NCBI RefSeq assembly: GCF_038502225.1
Contig: NC_091298.1
Coordinates: 33,720,714-33,784,713, forward strand
Length of the DNA: 64,000 nt
DNA from: Cherax quadricarinatus
Taxonomy: Eukaryota > Arthropoda > Malacostraca > Decapoda > Parastacidae
Direction: 5' to 3'
Shown here: piece by piece, positions 46,270-61,150 of the stretch
Layout of the letters: each line of letters begins with the position of its first letter
How positions within the stretch are numbered: the first letter of the stretch is position 1
The notes under the pieces: model-generated
Databases searched by the model: none
The model's input: only the letters and a program-made list of their open reading frames with translations
What the model was told of the DNA's origin: nothing
Made by a program: the position numbers and the translations under genes

Positions 46270-47590
46270 TAGTATTAGAACCCCTGAAGCATGCATGTAT
46301 TGCATGTCTGAGTTTCAGAACCCTTCGTGCATACTCTGAGTTTCAGAACACTCCCCCCCCCCCCCGCCAAGTTTACTTTTTGACAGAAAATTAAATATAC
46401 ATTGCTTCAATGATTCAGACTTCTTGCAGCCGCATTCAAGAAGTCTTCTTCGAGTGAATCGTGGTATCCCCTCCTGAGCTGTAGAATAACGAGTATTAAT
46501 TATACATTTGCCCCAAAGAAGCGTATATTTCAGCATTTCACATCTCAAAATGCTTAATTGTAGTTGAACTCACTTGGTTTGGGCTGAAAAGCCCGCTAAT
46601 GACGGGGTCTATTGGTAAATTCACTCGAAGCTCTCTCCTAACTATCAGCTACATCTAAAATGACGAGGTGTGGGTAGAGGTGGACCTACCTGTGTATTGT
46701 AACTGACCCAATTTTCCCTAGTTTGTGGTATGGAAAGTGTGACCCCGGTATAGTTGGCTTGAATAGACTGAAAGCTGGAGTGTCAATGGACTGTTGCACT
46801 GCTGTTCACCACTACGTCGGGTACCAGTTAAACTACACTATTCACTTGCATCATTTGTTCATATTTTCGTGGTATTATCAACAACAGGAAGAACATGGAC
46901 ACACACAGTAACACTGTGTAATTAGTTCTACCGCTAATTTCCTGGCTTATATAAAAGAACTAGTCTAACTTTCCTAGTATCCTGAGATTGTTAGAATGAA
47001 CTAGAGTCAAAAACGCACTAGTCACTACTGTCCCTTTGTCTTTTGTTCGATAAGGGGGCGACGCCCTCATGACACACATTTTTCGTCCATTCCTTTGAAG
47101 CAATCTGAGCTCCGCAGCACACACTGCCCGTTTCCTCACTAGGATATGCTGAACTCAGCGTGATTTCTCTCCGTGCTAAACATTGCAACGGTATCAATAC
47201 AAGATAGTAGACTTCTTGTTATCTAGTTATAGACTATAATTCATGATAGTTCTAAATTATAGATAAAGTGGGTGTAGGCTTTTCCTTAATTTTCCTGTTA
47301 AGGAGAAAGGTGTATATTGTTCTCGTTTCACTATCATTTGTAGTTGCAACGAAAAATGATCTCCAGCAAGGAGAGTATAGCGTGGTACCAACATGTGTTT
47401 CCAATAAATCTGTTTTTGAGGAAGTAAGAGAGTTCATCAGCCCCTTCCAAGGAGATGAGCCCCTCAGGGGGATGAAGGGGGCTGAAATAACTGAGACGAT
47501 ACCCGCTTCACTGAAGAATTTTCTCCGCACCCTCAAGCATACTCCTCGGTGAGTTTCAGAACCCCTCATGCATACACCTCTGTGAGTTGT
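46270..47590. repeat. Dispersed repeat of unknown type, longest copy
   Basis: Both edges carry short repeated units of GAGTTTCAGAACCC and CATGCATAC type (46280-46350 and 47540-47590), as though an element had entered a small tandem array. Inside, 46508-46600 matches 27150-27230, and 47270-47495 matches 32590-32790. A C homopolymer lies at 46351-46364. No enzyme was recognised, so it could be a non-autonomous element. Confidence 0.5.
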
Positions 47591-48453
47591 GGAATAAGAA
47601 GAGTAGATACAAATAATGCTAATATGTAGAGGAATAAGCATAATGTTCCAGTTCTCCTGTTTATTTCATCACATTTTTTTAATATTGGTATGGTATATCC
47701 CCCCTAGTTATATGCGAGTAATAGATATAAGAAGTGGAGGGTGGAAAGAGTCTCTTTAGATATAATGTTCTGGCCTCAAACATCTAAATAATATATGATA
47801 ATATATACTGGTTATATACAGAAGAAGACTGCTTTTTCAACAGATATTCTAAAATCATATCTCATTCTTATGTTTCTCTCACTCTCTCTCTCTCTTTCGC
47901 TCGCTCTCTCTCGCTCTCGCTCTCTCTCTCTGGGGCTGTTAGTGTGACCATTTAACTCTCCCACCACTACAGTCGTGCTCTGTCTCTAACTTTTCCCCCT
48001 GTCGTTTTCTTTATTGCTCCCACGTATACTCTCTCGTCTCCCCTTGTCATAATGACTGTCAGGTGTAGTTTATGGTGTGTCATCAATGGTCGCCTGCTCT
48101 GCATGGTCATTCACTCCCCCCAGCAACTTCATCTGTCTAGTGTTGACAAGGCTGATATTCATTTCATGTGCCTGCACAGAAAGTTATTGTGAAGTGGAAG
48201 GCAGATGAAACCCACAATCCATAAAACATTTGTCTTGTTGCTGATTCCATTTACACGTAAGCACACAGGAAAGGCATATATCCCAAGATTTTATAATTCA
48301 CACCGAGGATATCTACTGAAGAGCACTATCAACTATTATGTCTTTTTAGGACTGTTTAGTCATCCTGCAAATAATAAATGATTTTCCTTCAATTTTATAA
48401 ATTTATTAAAATTTAATCTACACACAATATATTATTTTTATTATTTTATTAAT
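47591..48453. other. Spacer with CT-rich tract
   Basis: An imperfect CT tract lies at 47876-47932. The remainder shows nothing recognisable. Confidence 0.4.
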
Positions 48454-50898
<2,445 letters not shown>

Positions 50899-50992
<94 letters not shown>

Positions 50993-50993
50993 G

Positions 50994-51070
<77 letters not shown>
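50899..51070. repeat. (TA)n tail
   Basis: TA repeat with a single GTATATATATATG interruption; tail of the RTE copy and left border of a foldback. Confidence 0.95.
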
Positions 51071-51506
<436 letters not shown>

Positions 51507-51507
51507 G

Positions 51508-51690
51508 CAGAACAGACGAATATATAATCTCTGGTCGAAGGAGACTTGTACCTACGAACCTTGGGATAAGATACGCAGTGCTCTAACCACCCAGCCTCAC
51601 TAGACAAAACCTTGGCGACCAGCCAATGTTAGACTTTTGATCCAAGGCAGACAGCCTTCAGGCAGGTGGCATTAGCTATTTTATCTCATC
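51508..51690 (-). repeat. tRNA-like SINE segment, second copy
   Basis: It matches 6778-6960, including ACCTACGAACCTTGGGATAAG and TTGATCCAAGGCAG. The B box is degenerate. It sits directly after the Penelope-like fragment on the minus strand and could be part of that element's 3' region. Confidence 0.5.
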
Positions 51691-52440
51691 CCCTGTTGGG
51701 ATAATCTGGTTTCTAGAGGTTTACCTTTCTGATTAATGTATGAGAGTGGGCAAAGGGTGCATGGGACCTTGTAAATCACACCCACATTATTAACCTGTGT
51801 GTTTTTAATCAATCTGTTTAACTGTTCCAGTGTTTTTGAAAGTAAGATTTATATTGAGCTTTTTTACTGCTTCCCGCAGGCAGACCAAATTGTCATAGTA
51901 TGACTAGACAAATACATTTTTCCTGGGAGGAGTTTCCTTAGGCTTAGTCCTGTAGAAAGTTTTCCTAGCTGACAGAAGGGCCTTCTCAACAAAATCCCTG
52001 GCGTATCTCAGTTTTGTGGCTATGTTAAATATCTTGTTGATTTCATCTTATAAATTCTCAGAACTGCAGATACACAAAGCTCTCAGAAACGGTGTAAGGG
52101 AAACACTCCTTCTAACTATAGATTCATGATTCGAATAATATGCCAACACATTGATGGTCTTCCTGTAAACTGTAAATTTAAATATTCTGTCGACACAATG
52201 GATTAAAACATCTAGGAAGGGCAGAGTGTCATTTGTTTCATACTCTTTTGTGAACTTGATAGAAGGTACCAGACCATGGAGTCTAGGTAGAAACTCATCA
52301 ATGTTCTGATCTCTTGGTCAAAGACAAAGAACATCATCTACATATCTGAACCACCTAGCAATATTTGGGAGAATATCTTTAAGTAGTCTAGTCTCATTGA
52401 ATTACAGAGACAGGTTGCTGAGTAGGGGGAAAGTACTTGA
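51691..52440 (-). pseudogene. Penelope-like element: RT end and GIY-YIG endonuclease remnant
   Basis: The minus strand reads IARWFRYVDDVL (YVDD at 52330-52344), then ETNDTLPFLDVLIH and FTVYRKT, the usual order in Penelope-like reverse transcriptases. At about 51711-51775 GVIYKVPC and SYINQKGKPLETRL follow; this is the GIY-YIG nuclease start with the second motif changed from YIG to YIN. Stops and frame changes (a TGA right after YVDDVLCL) show it is dead. The N-terminal RT half is not present here; an N-terminal piece of a similar element lies at 60-385. Confidence 0.75.
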
Positions 52441-52605
52441 GATTAAAATTTCCACCCCTCGTGGCTTGTCTTGTTCCTTTCTGCAGTGTTCCTTTCTTAT
52501 GAGTTGAGTGTCGTCGCGCGTTAGGTGTTGCTTTGCTGTGGGATGTGATGGTGAGCTGTGGTCTCGACCATTTATATGCCTTCCTTTGATGTATTGTATT
52601 TATAG
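52441..52605. other. Sequence between Penelope remnant and hammerhead-like motif
   Basis: GTCGCGCGTTAGGTGTT..TGTGGGATGTGATGGTGAG resembles GGCGCGCGTCAGGTGTT..TGTGGGATCTGATAGTGAG at 55337-55381. The two loci therefore share this block upstream of the same motif. Confidence 0.55.
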
Positions 52606-52643
52606 TTCCTTGATAATGTGAGAAGTCACGAAAGCGCTTGGAA
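52606..52643 (+). ncRNA. Hammerhead-like motif, second type
   Basis: TTCC, TTGATAAT, GTGA-GAAG-TCAC, GAAAGCGCTT, GGAA. Stem I and II pair fully; AGCGCT is self-complementary. The core begins U in place of canonical C. Confidence 0.45.
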
Positions 52644-52657
52644 TTTCACTATTCTTT

Positions 52658-52792
<135 letters not shown>

Positions 52793-52799
52793 ACTATAT

Positions 52800-54252
52800 A
52801 AAGTGTTATTGACTTGTGCTGCGCTGAACAGATTATGGGCAGATTTAATGACCCTTGTATACTAGATTGGCGTTAAATTCAGTTATCCATGCAACAGCAA
52901 AGTTGTCTCAAAATCAAACTTCATAAAATCCAGGCAGCCCTTTTCGAGCATTTAAACGTCAAGGCTTCAGATATTTCGTTACCACTAGCAGTGGTGTCGG
53001 TAGCTGACCGATTTGAGGAATGTTTCCCCGTTTCTCATTTCTCCAGATTTTTGTGTCTCAATGCATGGAAGAGACATTGTAGGTGTTTCTGCAAAAACTG
53101 AAGATGCAGATGAGCTTTATGTCGACTTCGTTAAGTGGTCTAAGATGCATATATCAACCCATGAAGTAGCTGGAAAAGGTCCAGATGATTATCTCAAGAC
53201 ACTGAAAAAAATCAACCTTCAGAGGTACAGGAACTGTCATTCTACCTAACATGCCACAGAAAATATTTATAAACTAAAAAAAAAAACATAAAATACAAGA
53301 ATACAGTGAACATGTATGCATGTTCCATGGAGTAACACACCCTGACGTATTTCATATATCAAATTTTTTTTTTTCAAATATCAAAATAAATAAAATGAGA
53401 TACTTCACTTTGGACAATTAGTTGAGAATGTATCATTATAGTAGCTTCACTCTTACAACATTTCTGCACTCTTACAACATGTTTGCATTTTTAATTGCCC
53501 TTTTACATAAAAAAATCAGTATTATACTTACCATTGTCATACACTTTTAAACTGAGATATGAATCTTAAAAAAAGGAAAATAAAAACTTTATACTAGTTA
53601 ATATCTACTCCACTGAATTTTAAACAATTCCTTTACCTCTTTGCGATATATTATTTTTTATCGTAAACATGCTATAAATAAAAAAAATGGCTTATTTCAA
53701 GTATTTTATTGTTCATTACATACTATGCTTGAACCTACTTTCGGGGATAACAAAAATACCGTGAGAGTTTAAAGTCTCTAAGTGGGTAAATTCTATGGAA
53801 TTCGCCAGAAACATTTCTCTTCTCTCAAAAATCGAAATGACACAACTAATTAGTCGTTTTATATAGTTACAACATTTGATTGGGTTGTACTCTAACTCCA
53901 GGAACTCATTATTATTTTCGTAATGTTAAGCCTGTAGGGAACATAGAGCACCTGGGAAAGGACTTTATTCATTTATGTTTCTTGCACATCCTCATTGTTG
54001 ATATCCTGCTCCTGGACCCTTTGATATTATAAGCTGTTATATAACTCCTTGTTAGTATCTCTGTAGGGGGGACCATTAATTAACTGGTTCCTGACTTTTT
54101 TCTTTATTTTTCCCCCTTAACGCTATTGTTTATAGCGTCAGAACGTCTTACACGATCTACTTCAGTTTTCAACGCTGGAATAATGATCTGAGAAAAGTGT
54201 TCATACGACTGTTAGCTGGTCCGCTAACATTATCTACAGTGCCTATTCCAAG
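52800..54252. other. Unassigned, AT-rich, possible decayed coding piece
   Basis: Two overlapping open frames (52889-53101, 53013-53249) together suggest a frameshifted coding scrap ending DDYLKTLKKINLQRYR. I do not recognise a family. The rest to 54252 shows nothing. Confidence 0.3.
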
Positions 54253-54291
54253 TGACTTGATAAAGCCCATTGCGTGGGCGAGACGTTGTCA
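54253..54291 (+). ncRNA. Hammerhead-like motif, mixed type
   Basis: TGAC, TTGATAAA, GCCCA-TTGCG-TGGGC, GAGACGTT, GTCA. Both stems pair fully although their bases differ from every other copy. The core has U for C and A for G, and GAAA has become GAGA, so catalysis is doubtful. Confidence 0.4.
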
Positions 54292-54779
54292 ATAAAGAAT
54301 CACATTATACTGCTTAAGTGGTTTTATTTCCACTGGTCCGATTACTTAAAAAACAAATTTTTCAATATAAAACTAATTTTTCAGTTCGACGAGGGATCGG
54401 AGTGAAACTCAAATGAACAGGCGCACACCTGCCATTATTTTAAATATTATTATTTTTTCCACTTTAAATCACGTTAAATATAATTTACTATACCACTTTT
54501 GAACAGCTTCACTATTTAATAGTTGAGGGATATTACTATGAGAATACTGCTCAATAAGTATATTTTGAGTACATGCAAATTTTCAATTTACACAAATAGT
54601 TAAAAAAAAAATCAGTATATGGAATCTGTTAAATAAGTGCAGAATACCACTTCCGACTGGCTTCAAACTTTCTTAATGAACACAATGGTTGCACTGTAAA
54701 TTGGCCGCACCGATCTCGATTTCAAACTTTTATTAAATAAATTGTGTTCTGTTATTTATTTGATACACTAAAGATATTT
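54292..54779. other. AT-rich spacer, nothing recognised
   Basis: No feature seen. Confidence 0.35.
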
Positions 54780-55108
54780 GGTAGCGCAATTCAATCTTAA
54801 ACATTTTATTTTTGTTCGTTTAAGGTAATGTAAAGATTAGTAATTTTGCATCAAAAGAACCTTAGAAAACTTACCTAACCTTATTTTAACAAGCACAATT
54901 TAATTTAGCCTAATCCAAATAAATATGTTTAAGATATGTTTAAAATAATTTAATAATAAACAAACACATTCATAGATATTTTTTCATTAGGTTTCGGAAT
55001 GATTATTGCTAAATTATTGCGTACACAAACTTTCGCTTACCATATTCGGAAAGACGAGCGTTGCTATTTAAGCCAAAATCGCAAGTTTTACCTATTCGGC
55101 ACCACACA
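54780..55108. mobile_element. MITE, second copy without left end
   Basis: It matches 19870-20160: AGAAAACTTACCTAACCTTA, AGCGTTGCTATTTAAGCCAA and the right end CTATTCGGCAC. The left inverted end is absent. The right end joins CACACA and a (TA)n tract. Confidence 0.75.
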
Positions 55109-55115
55109 CACAAAA

Positions 55116-55119
<4 letters not shown>

Positions 55120-55210
<91 letters not shown>
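55120..55210. repeat. (TA)n microsatellite
   Basis: TA tract following the MITE right end. Confidence 0.95.
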
Positions 55211-55212
<2 letters not shown>

Positions 55213-55430
55213 TCCATTTATAATTAATAGAATTTGGGAAGAATTTAATAATACACTGGACAAATAATAATTTTTAAATTTTCTTGGGTAGAATAGTTTG
55301 TGGGTGAGTTGTGCAAAGGACCTATCCAAGTTGGGTCGGCGCGCGTCAGGTGTTTAACCGTTGTGGGATCTGATAGTGAGGTGCTGGCCAGACCCCTTAT
55401 ATAGCTTCCTTGGATGCTTTACTTTCATAG

Positions 55431-55468
55431 TTCCTTGATAATGTGAGTAGTCACGAAAGCGCTTGGAA
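55431..55468 (+). ncRNA. Hammerhead-like motif, second type
   Basis: TTCC, TTGATAAT, GTGA-GTAG-TCAC, GAAAGCGCTT, GGAA. It is identical in layout to 52606-52643, with one loop change. Confidence 0.45.
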
Positions 55469-55533
55469 TTTCTCTATTCTTTCAGAGTGGTTGTTTTGCA
55501 TATTCTGAAATCACCTGTTTACTGTGATCTTAT

Positions 55534-55538
<5 letters not shown>

Positions 55539-55621
<83 letters not shown>

Positions 55622-55640
55622 TTGTTATTATTATTATTAT
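55539..55640. repeat. (TA)n plus (ATT)n
   Basis: TA tract to about 55614, then ATT units. Confidence 0.95.
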
Positions 55641-55860
55641 TGTGACCACGAACGAGTGGTATTTAATCAATAACAACACTGCGACTAGTCAAGGACTCGA
55701 ACCCATGTCGTTTTGTCCTGTCTCATGATAACGAAAATCACATGGCGCTCTAACCCACAGGTCCACCAAATCCTACAAGAATCAAGCAACCAGCAGAGCT
55801 AGGTGTTTTACCTCGATCCGATGACATACAGTCGAGTGGGTGGCTCTGAGCTATTTTCAT
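55641..55860 (-). repeat. Single tRNA-like arm
   Basis: It matches the left arm of the foldback at 51071-51400 (CGAACGAGTGGTATT, ACTAGTCAAGGACTCGAACC). The minus strand reads GGGTTCGAGTCC as B box and a degenerate A box. Confidence 0.6.
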
Positions 55861-57364
55861 TCTTTCCGTTTTTTTATAACCTTATCTAAAAATATGTTAA
55901 ACAAAACTGAAAGCTAAAACATTTATGTCTAAGATTTGCTTTTTTGGTAAAAAAAATTCCCTTCATTTTTACACACATAAAGGTTAGCAAGAGTTTTCTT
56001 CAGACTATGCTTATTCTTCAAATAGATTTCTTGCTTCTCTCATTCTTACCCTCTAATGAAGGGCAAAGTATACATATAGGCTATATAAGACTGGCTACAC
56101 CCGGTGTTTTTCATTTGTGTTGCATGAAGCTCAGATCCTGTCAGGCCACTCTATATTTCCTGTCAGAATTAGTCACTTATCAAGACAAGCGAGTTTTTTT
56201 TTTTTGTCATTCCTCGATTAGGTATCCTACTACAGGCCGTCTGGAAATCTATATATGCAACATATGATGATACCTTTGAAAACCAGTTTATGTATATGTC
56301 AGTGAAATAATAGCCAATGTATATGTAAAATGAAATAATAGGCTATTATTTTCCGGAAAATTTACAATATTGTACCTGACAACAGTCTCCATTCGCTTAC
56401 TTTTGATTAAGGGTAAGTTCATGGGAAGATAATTGAGGGTATATACCATGATTCCAATTTTTAAATATTTGGGGCGACGTTTACTAGTTGACAGTCTATT
56501 GGTACCTTACCTTCATCTAAAGATTTGTCAAATAATACCTTTAGTGCCTCTCAGCAAATATACGTTGACAATTTATTTCATCCCAATTTTAGGGGTAAGA
56601 GTATTTTTGACTGTTGACAAATATGATATTCGTGCAGTCGATAGATTTTTATTCCCCGTAACAAACCTTTACTGATAAAACGTAGTTTAAGGAAGCGTAA
56701 CATGAACGTTTTTAAATATTTAGCAATAGTAGTCAAGTCTATTCGTCCTGCAAATAAATTTTAGTTTAATTTATCAAAGACACCTCAGAAATCTGGCATA
56801 TCCTCCCGGATTAGCAGCGCCTTTCATCTACTTGAGAAGACCTGAGTCAACTATCCTTGACAACCACCCGCAGCGATGCATATCACAGGATATTGCTTAT
56901 ATGAGTCTTCTTACTCGAAGAACTGAGAGAATCTGATTCGTAAGCTCCTCTTGCCACCTCGTCTTCGTTATGCTGACTCTGTGCAACTTGATTATATGTA
57001 TCGACTTCTGACGGTGTTTGATTGCCTCACGAGATTTCTGGAAATATATTTATTGCTTTTCCTTTGTATTTTTCTCTCCATTTTCTGAGGAATAATTTTG
57101 AAATATGCATTCTAACTCACAATCTTCAAAACTTTAAGTTGCTATCTAACTTTTTTTCATTTACTCGTTCTTCCTCTAAACTATCGTTTATACCTACAGA
57201 ACTCCTCGTACGATCAACTTTTCAATGCAGATACACTGTGCAGAGGGTAAGAATCATAAAACGTTTGGTGTGGGTAGTTGACCTTCGAATAATGTTATGG
57301 AGTAAATTCAGTTTTTTAGAATGTGTCCTTTAACTTTGAAAATTCCCGACTTCTGGCGTGAAAC
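55861..57364. other. AT-rich sequence, nothing recognised
   Basis: About 1.5 kb without repeat pairs or recognisable coding sequence. Frames of about 80-107 codons have no interpretable motif. Confidence 0.4.
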
Positions 57365-58270
57365 ATTCAAAACTGGTACATCATGTTAAGACATACTAGT
57401 ACATCCTGTTAAGACAAACTAGCACATCATGTTAAGACAAACTGGTGCATCTTGTTAAGACAAAGTGGCACATCCTCTTACGACAAGCTGGTACATCTTG
57501 TTAAGACAAACTGGCACATCCTGTTAAGACAAACTGGCACATCCTGTTAAAATAAACTAGTTCAACCTGCTAAGACAAACTGGCATATCCTGTTAAGAAA
57601 AACTGGTACATTATATTATAACAAATTGGTTCAACCTGTTGAGACAAACTGGTACATCTTGTTAAGATAAACCGGAACATCCTGTTAAGAGAAACTGGTA
57701 CAACCTGTTAAGACTAACTGTTACATCCTGTTAAGAAAAACTGGTGAATCTTGTTGCGACGAACTGGAACATTCTCTTAAGAGAAACTTGTTCATCCTGT
57801 TAAGACGAACAGGCACACCCTGTTAAGACAAACGTGTACTTCCTGTTAAGACATGCTGCCACATCATGTTAAGAAAAACTGACACATACTGTTAAGACAA
57901 ACTGGTGCATATTGTTAAGACAAATTGGCATATCCTCTTAAGAAAAACTGGTACATTATGTTATGACAACCTGGTACATCCCGTTAAGACAAACTGGTGC
58001 ATCCTGTTAAGACAAACTGGTACATCCTGTTAAGATAAACTGGAACATCCTGTTAAGACAAACTGGTGCATCCTGTTAAGACAAACTGGTGCATCCTGTT
58101 AGGACAAACTGGTGCATCCTGTTAAGATAAACTGGTGCATCCTGTTAAGACAAAGTGGTACACCTTGTTAAGACAAACTACTATATCCTGTTAAGAGAAA
58201 CTAGTACATCCTGTTAGGACAAACTGGTATATCCTGTTAAGACAAACTGGCGCATCATGTTAAGACAAAG
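57365..58270. repeat. 23-bp minisatellite
   Basis: About 39 degenerate units containing GACAAACTGGTACATCCTGT. Units vary at the C/T of GGC/GGT and by small indels. There are no spacers, so it is not a CRISPR array. Confidence 0.95.
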
Positions 58271-58572
58271 GTCGAGAACATTAGTGACTCGTGTGGGTTC
58301 ACATTTGCAGCTTTTATGAGTGAAATGTATTTATTACATTTTTCCTAGTTATCTCAAGTTAAACATATTTGAATATACTTCTTTTAAATAGCTATGTTCC
58401 AAAGTTACCGGTATTGGAAACGGCTGTTATTCGCCTCTTTTGCGGAATCGGTATTCGATATCGGTTATCAAAAAACGTTCGATAGCAGCCGAAAGTTTTA
58501 GAATATTAATATTACATGTGTCCTTAACAAAAAACTCAGAATTAACACTATCCCCTTTATGAGGGTTTTTCA
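58271..58572. other. Nothing recognised
   Basis: AT-rich spacer. Confidence 0.35.
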
Positions 58573-58607
58573 TTCACACACACACACACACACACGCACA
58601 CACAAAC
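58573..58607. repeat. (CA)n microsatellite
   Basis: CA repeat at the truncated end of a LINE fragment. Confidence 0.9.
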
Positions 58608-59138
58608 ACGTTAGGCCCATATTGGAGTATGCGGCACCAGTTTGGAGCCCACACCTAGCCAAGCACGTAAAGAAACTAGAGAAAGTGCAAAGGTTTGCAA
58701 CAAGACTAGTCCCAGAGCTAAGAGGTATGTCCTACGAGGAGAGGTTAAGGGAAACCAACCTGACGACACTGGAGGACAGGAGAGATAGGGGGGACATGAT
58801 AACGACATACAAAATACTGAGAGGAATTGACAAGGTGGACAAAGACAGGATGTTCCAGAGATGGGACACAGCAACAAGGGGACACATTTGGAAGTTGAAG
58901 ACTCAAATGAATCACAGGGATGTTAGAAATATTTCTTCAGCCACAGAGTAGTCAGCAAGTGGAATAGTTTGGGAAGCGATGTAGTGGAGGCAGGATCCAT
59001 ACATAGCTTTAAGCAGAGGTATGATAAAGCTCACGGTTCAGGGAGAGTGACCTAGTAGCGATCAGTGAAGAGGCGGGGCCAGGAGCTCGGACTCGACCCC
59101 TTCAACCTCAACTAGGTGAGTACAACTAGGTGAGTACA
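58608..59138 (+). pseudogene. 3' fragment of CR1-like LINE, plus strand (copy F)
   Basis: It begins within VRPILEYAAPVWSPHLAKH and runs to the 3' end with two AACTAGGTGAGTAC units (59109-59137). A 1-base shift near 58928 breaks the frame after DVRN. Confidence 0.88.
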
Positions 59139-59164
59139 CCTCCCCTCCACCCCCCCACACACAC

Positions 59165-59430
59165 GGGAAATCCTGGTGGCCTGGTGGTTAATAACGCTCT
59201 CGCTTCACACGGTGAGGGCCTGGGTTCGATTCCCAGCCAGAGTAGAAACATTGGACGTGTTTCTTTCCACCTGTTGTCTATGTTCCCCATCAGTAAAATG
59301 GGTACCTGGGTGTTAGTCGACTGGTGTGGGTCGCATCCTGGGACACTGACCTAAGGAGGCCTGGTCACAGACCGGGCCGCGGGGGCGTTGACCCCCGGAA
59401 CTCTCTCCAGATAAACTCCAGAAACTCCAG
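59165..59430 (+). repeat. tRNA-derived SINE with conserved core
   Basis: A box TGGCCTGGTGG (59177), B box GGGTTCGATTCCC (59223). A body follows with ATGGGTACCTGGGTGTTAGT and CGACTGGTGTGGGTCGCATC; the latter two blocks recur in the SINE at 60900-61100. It is transcribable by RNA polymerase III and would depend on a LINE for copying. It lies between two fragments of the CR1-like family. Confidence 0.85.
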
Positions 59431-60165
59431 ATACTGGAGTTCTATGACAGGGTGACAGCAGTAAGACAAAAGAGTGAGGGGTGGGTAGACTGCATTTTCT
59501 TGGACTGTAAGGTGTTTGACACAGTTCCACAGAAAAGATTAGTGCAAAAACTTGAAGACCAGGCAGGGATAACAGGTAAGGCACTACAATGGATCAGGGA
59601 ATTCCTGTCAGGAATCGTTCAGGACCCTGTACACTGTGTACGTTAGGCCCATATTTGAGTATGCGGTACCAGTCTGGAACCCACACTGAACCAAGCACGT
59701 AAAGAAACTAGAGAGAGTGCAAAGGTTTGCAACAAGACTAATCCCAGAGCTAAGGGGTATGTTCTACGAGGAGAGGTTAAAGAAAATCGACCTGACGACA
59801 CTAGAGGACAGGAAAGATAGGGGAGACATGATGACGACATATAAAATACTGAGAGGAATTGACAAGGTAGGAATTGACAAGATAGAATGTTCCAGAGATT
59901 GGACACAGCAACAAGGGGACACAGTTGGAAGGTGAAGACTCCGATGAATCATAGAGATGTTAGGAAGCATTTCTTCAGTCACAGAGTAGTCAGGAAGTGG
60001 AATAGTTTGGGAAGCGACATACTGGAGGCAGGATCCATTCATAGCTTTAAGAAGAGGTATGATAAAGCTCATGGTGCAGGGAGAGTGACCCGGTAGCAAC
60101 CAATGAAGAGGCGAGGCCAGGAGGTATGACTCGACCCCTTCAACCACAACTAGGTGAGTAAACAC
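59431..60165 (+). pseudogene. CR1-like LINE fragment with internal deletion (copy G)
   Basis: It starts at LEFYDRVTAVRQKSEG, continues through DTVPQKRLVQKLEDQ, then jumps from REFLSG at about 59613 to DPVHCVR..VRPIFEYAVP, losing the FADD region. Frameshifts follow. The 3' end is complete to ACTAGGTGAGTAAAC. Confidence 0.85.
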
Positions 60166-60179
60166 ACACACCCACACAT

Positions 60180-60750
60180 GGGCAAAGAAGACCTAAGGCG
60201 GAGTAAAGTCTAGGGGGTCAGAGACTACAAACCTCACTGAAGGAAGTGGATCTCAGGGTGAGTATAACACCGAGCACATCTGCACCGAGCATAACTGCTG
60301 CAGCATACGGGGCGCCTAGGAAACCTAAGAATACCATTCCGACATCTCAATAAGGAATCGTTCACGGCCCTGTACATTGTGTACGTCAGGCCTAAGTTGG
60401 TGTATGCAGCACTAGTTTTGAACCCACACATAGCCAAGCTCGTAAGCTAAGGGGCTTGTCTTACGAGGAGAGGTTAAGGGAAATCGACCCAGCGACACTG
60501 GAAGACAGGAAAGATAGGAGGCATATGATAACGACATATAAAATACTGAGAGGAATTGACAGTGTGGATAGAGATAGGATGTTCCTGACATGAGACGTAG
60601 TGGAGGCCGGATCCATACATAGCTCTAAAAAGAGGTATGATAAAGCTCATGGAGCAGGAAGAGGGACCTAGTAGCGACCAGTGAAGAGGCTGGGCCAGCA
60701 GCTGTGAATCGACCCCTGCAACCACAACTAGGTGTGTACATACACATTTA
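60180..60750 (+). pseudogene. CR1-like LINE fragment with deletions (copy H)
   Basis: Degenerate sequence matching the region from GEGQRRP to the 3' end, with pieces missing near 60440 and 60590. It ends ACTAGGTGTGTAC. Confidence 0.8.
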
Positions 60751-60811
60751 ATAAAGGTACAAACACAAATTGTAGTTATCACTCTTAATCTTTTCCTAGA
60801 CTGGATGGGTC

Positions 60812-61134
60812 ATTACGATTTCGTGAGTCTGGATAGGTTAGCTTCATAAAGATTCGCAAACATAATTCTTCACAACCCATTATAGGGAGTAAGATAATGT
60901 AGACCACTTGCGCTACATGTGTCCCGTGGCTCTTTTGATAGCGCATTAAGCTCACAAGGTGAGTGTTCGGGGATCGATCCCTGTACGGGGGAAAACGTTG
61001 GGCATGTTTCCTTACAACTGCTGCCACTGTTCACCTAACAGTAAGCAGGTACCTGGCTGTTAGTCGACTGGTGTTGGTCGCATCCTCAGGGTGGTTGTAT
61101 ACCAAAATAGCGCTGATGACTCAAGAAATCGTAA
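60812..61134 (+). repeat. SINE bracketed by 17-bp inverted ends
   Basis: CATTACGATTTCGTGAG at 60812 is inverted as CTCAAGAAATCGTAATG at about 61117 with one mismatch. Inside are an A-box-like TGGCTCTTTTGATAGCG, a B-box GGGATCGATCCC (60970) and the core shared with 59165-59430 (GGTACCTGGCTGTTAGTCG). Confidence 0.65.
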
Positions 61135-61150
61135 TGACACGATTGCAAAC

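Noticed and set aside
57365..58270. Possible CRISPR-like array
   Set aside because: Units are contiguous 23-bp repeats without unique spacers, in an animal-type genome.
59177..59240. Functional tRNA gene at the SINE head
   Set aside because: The head is followed by a SINE core and lacks a closing acceptor stem.
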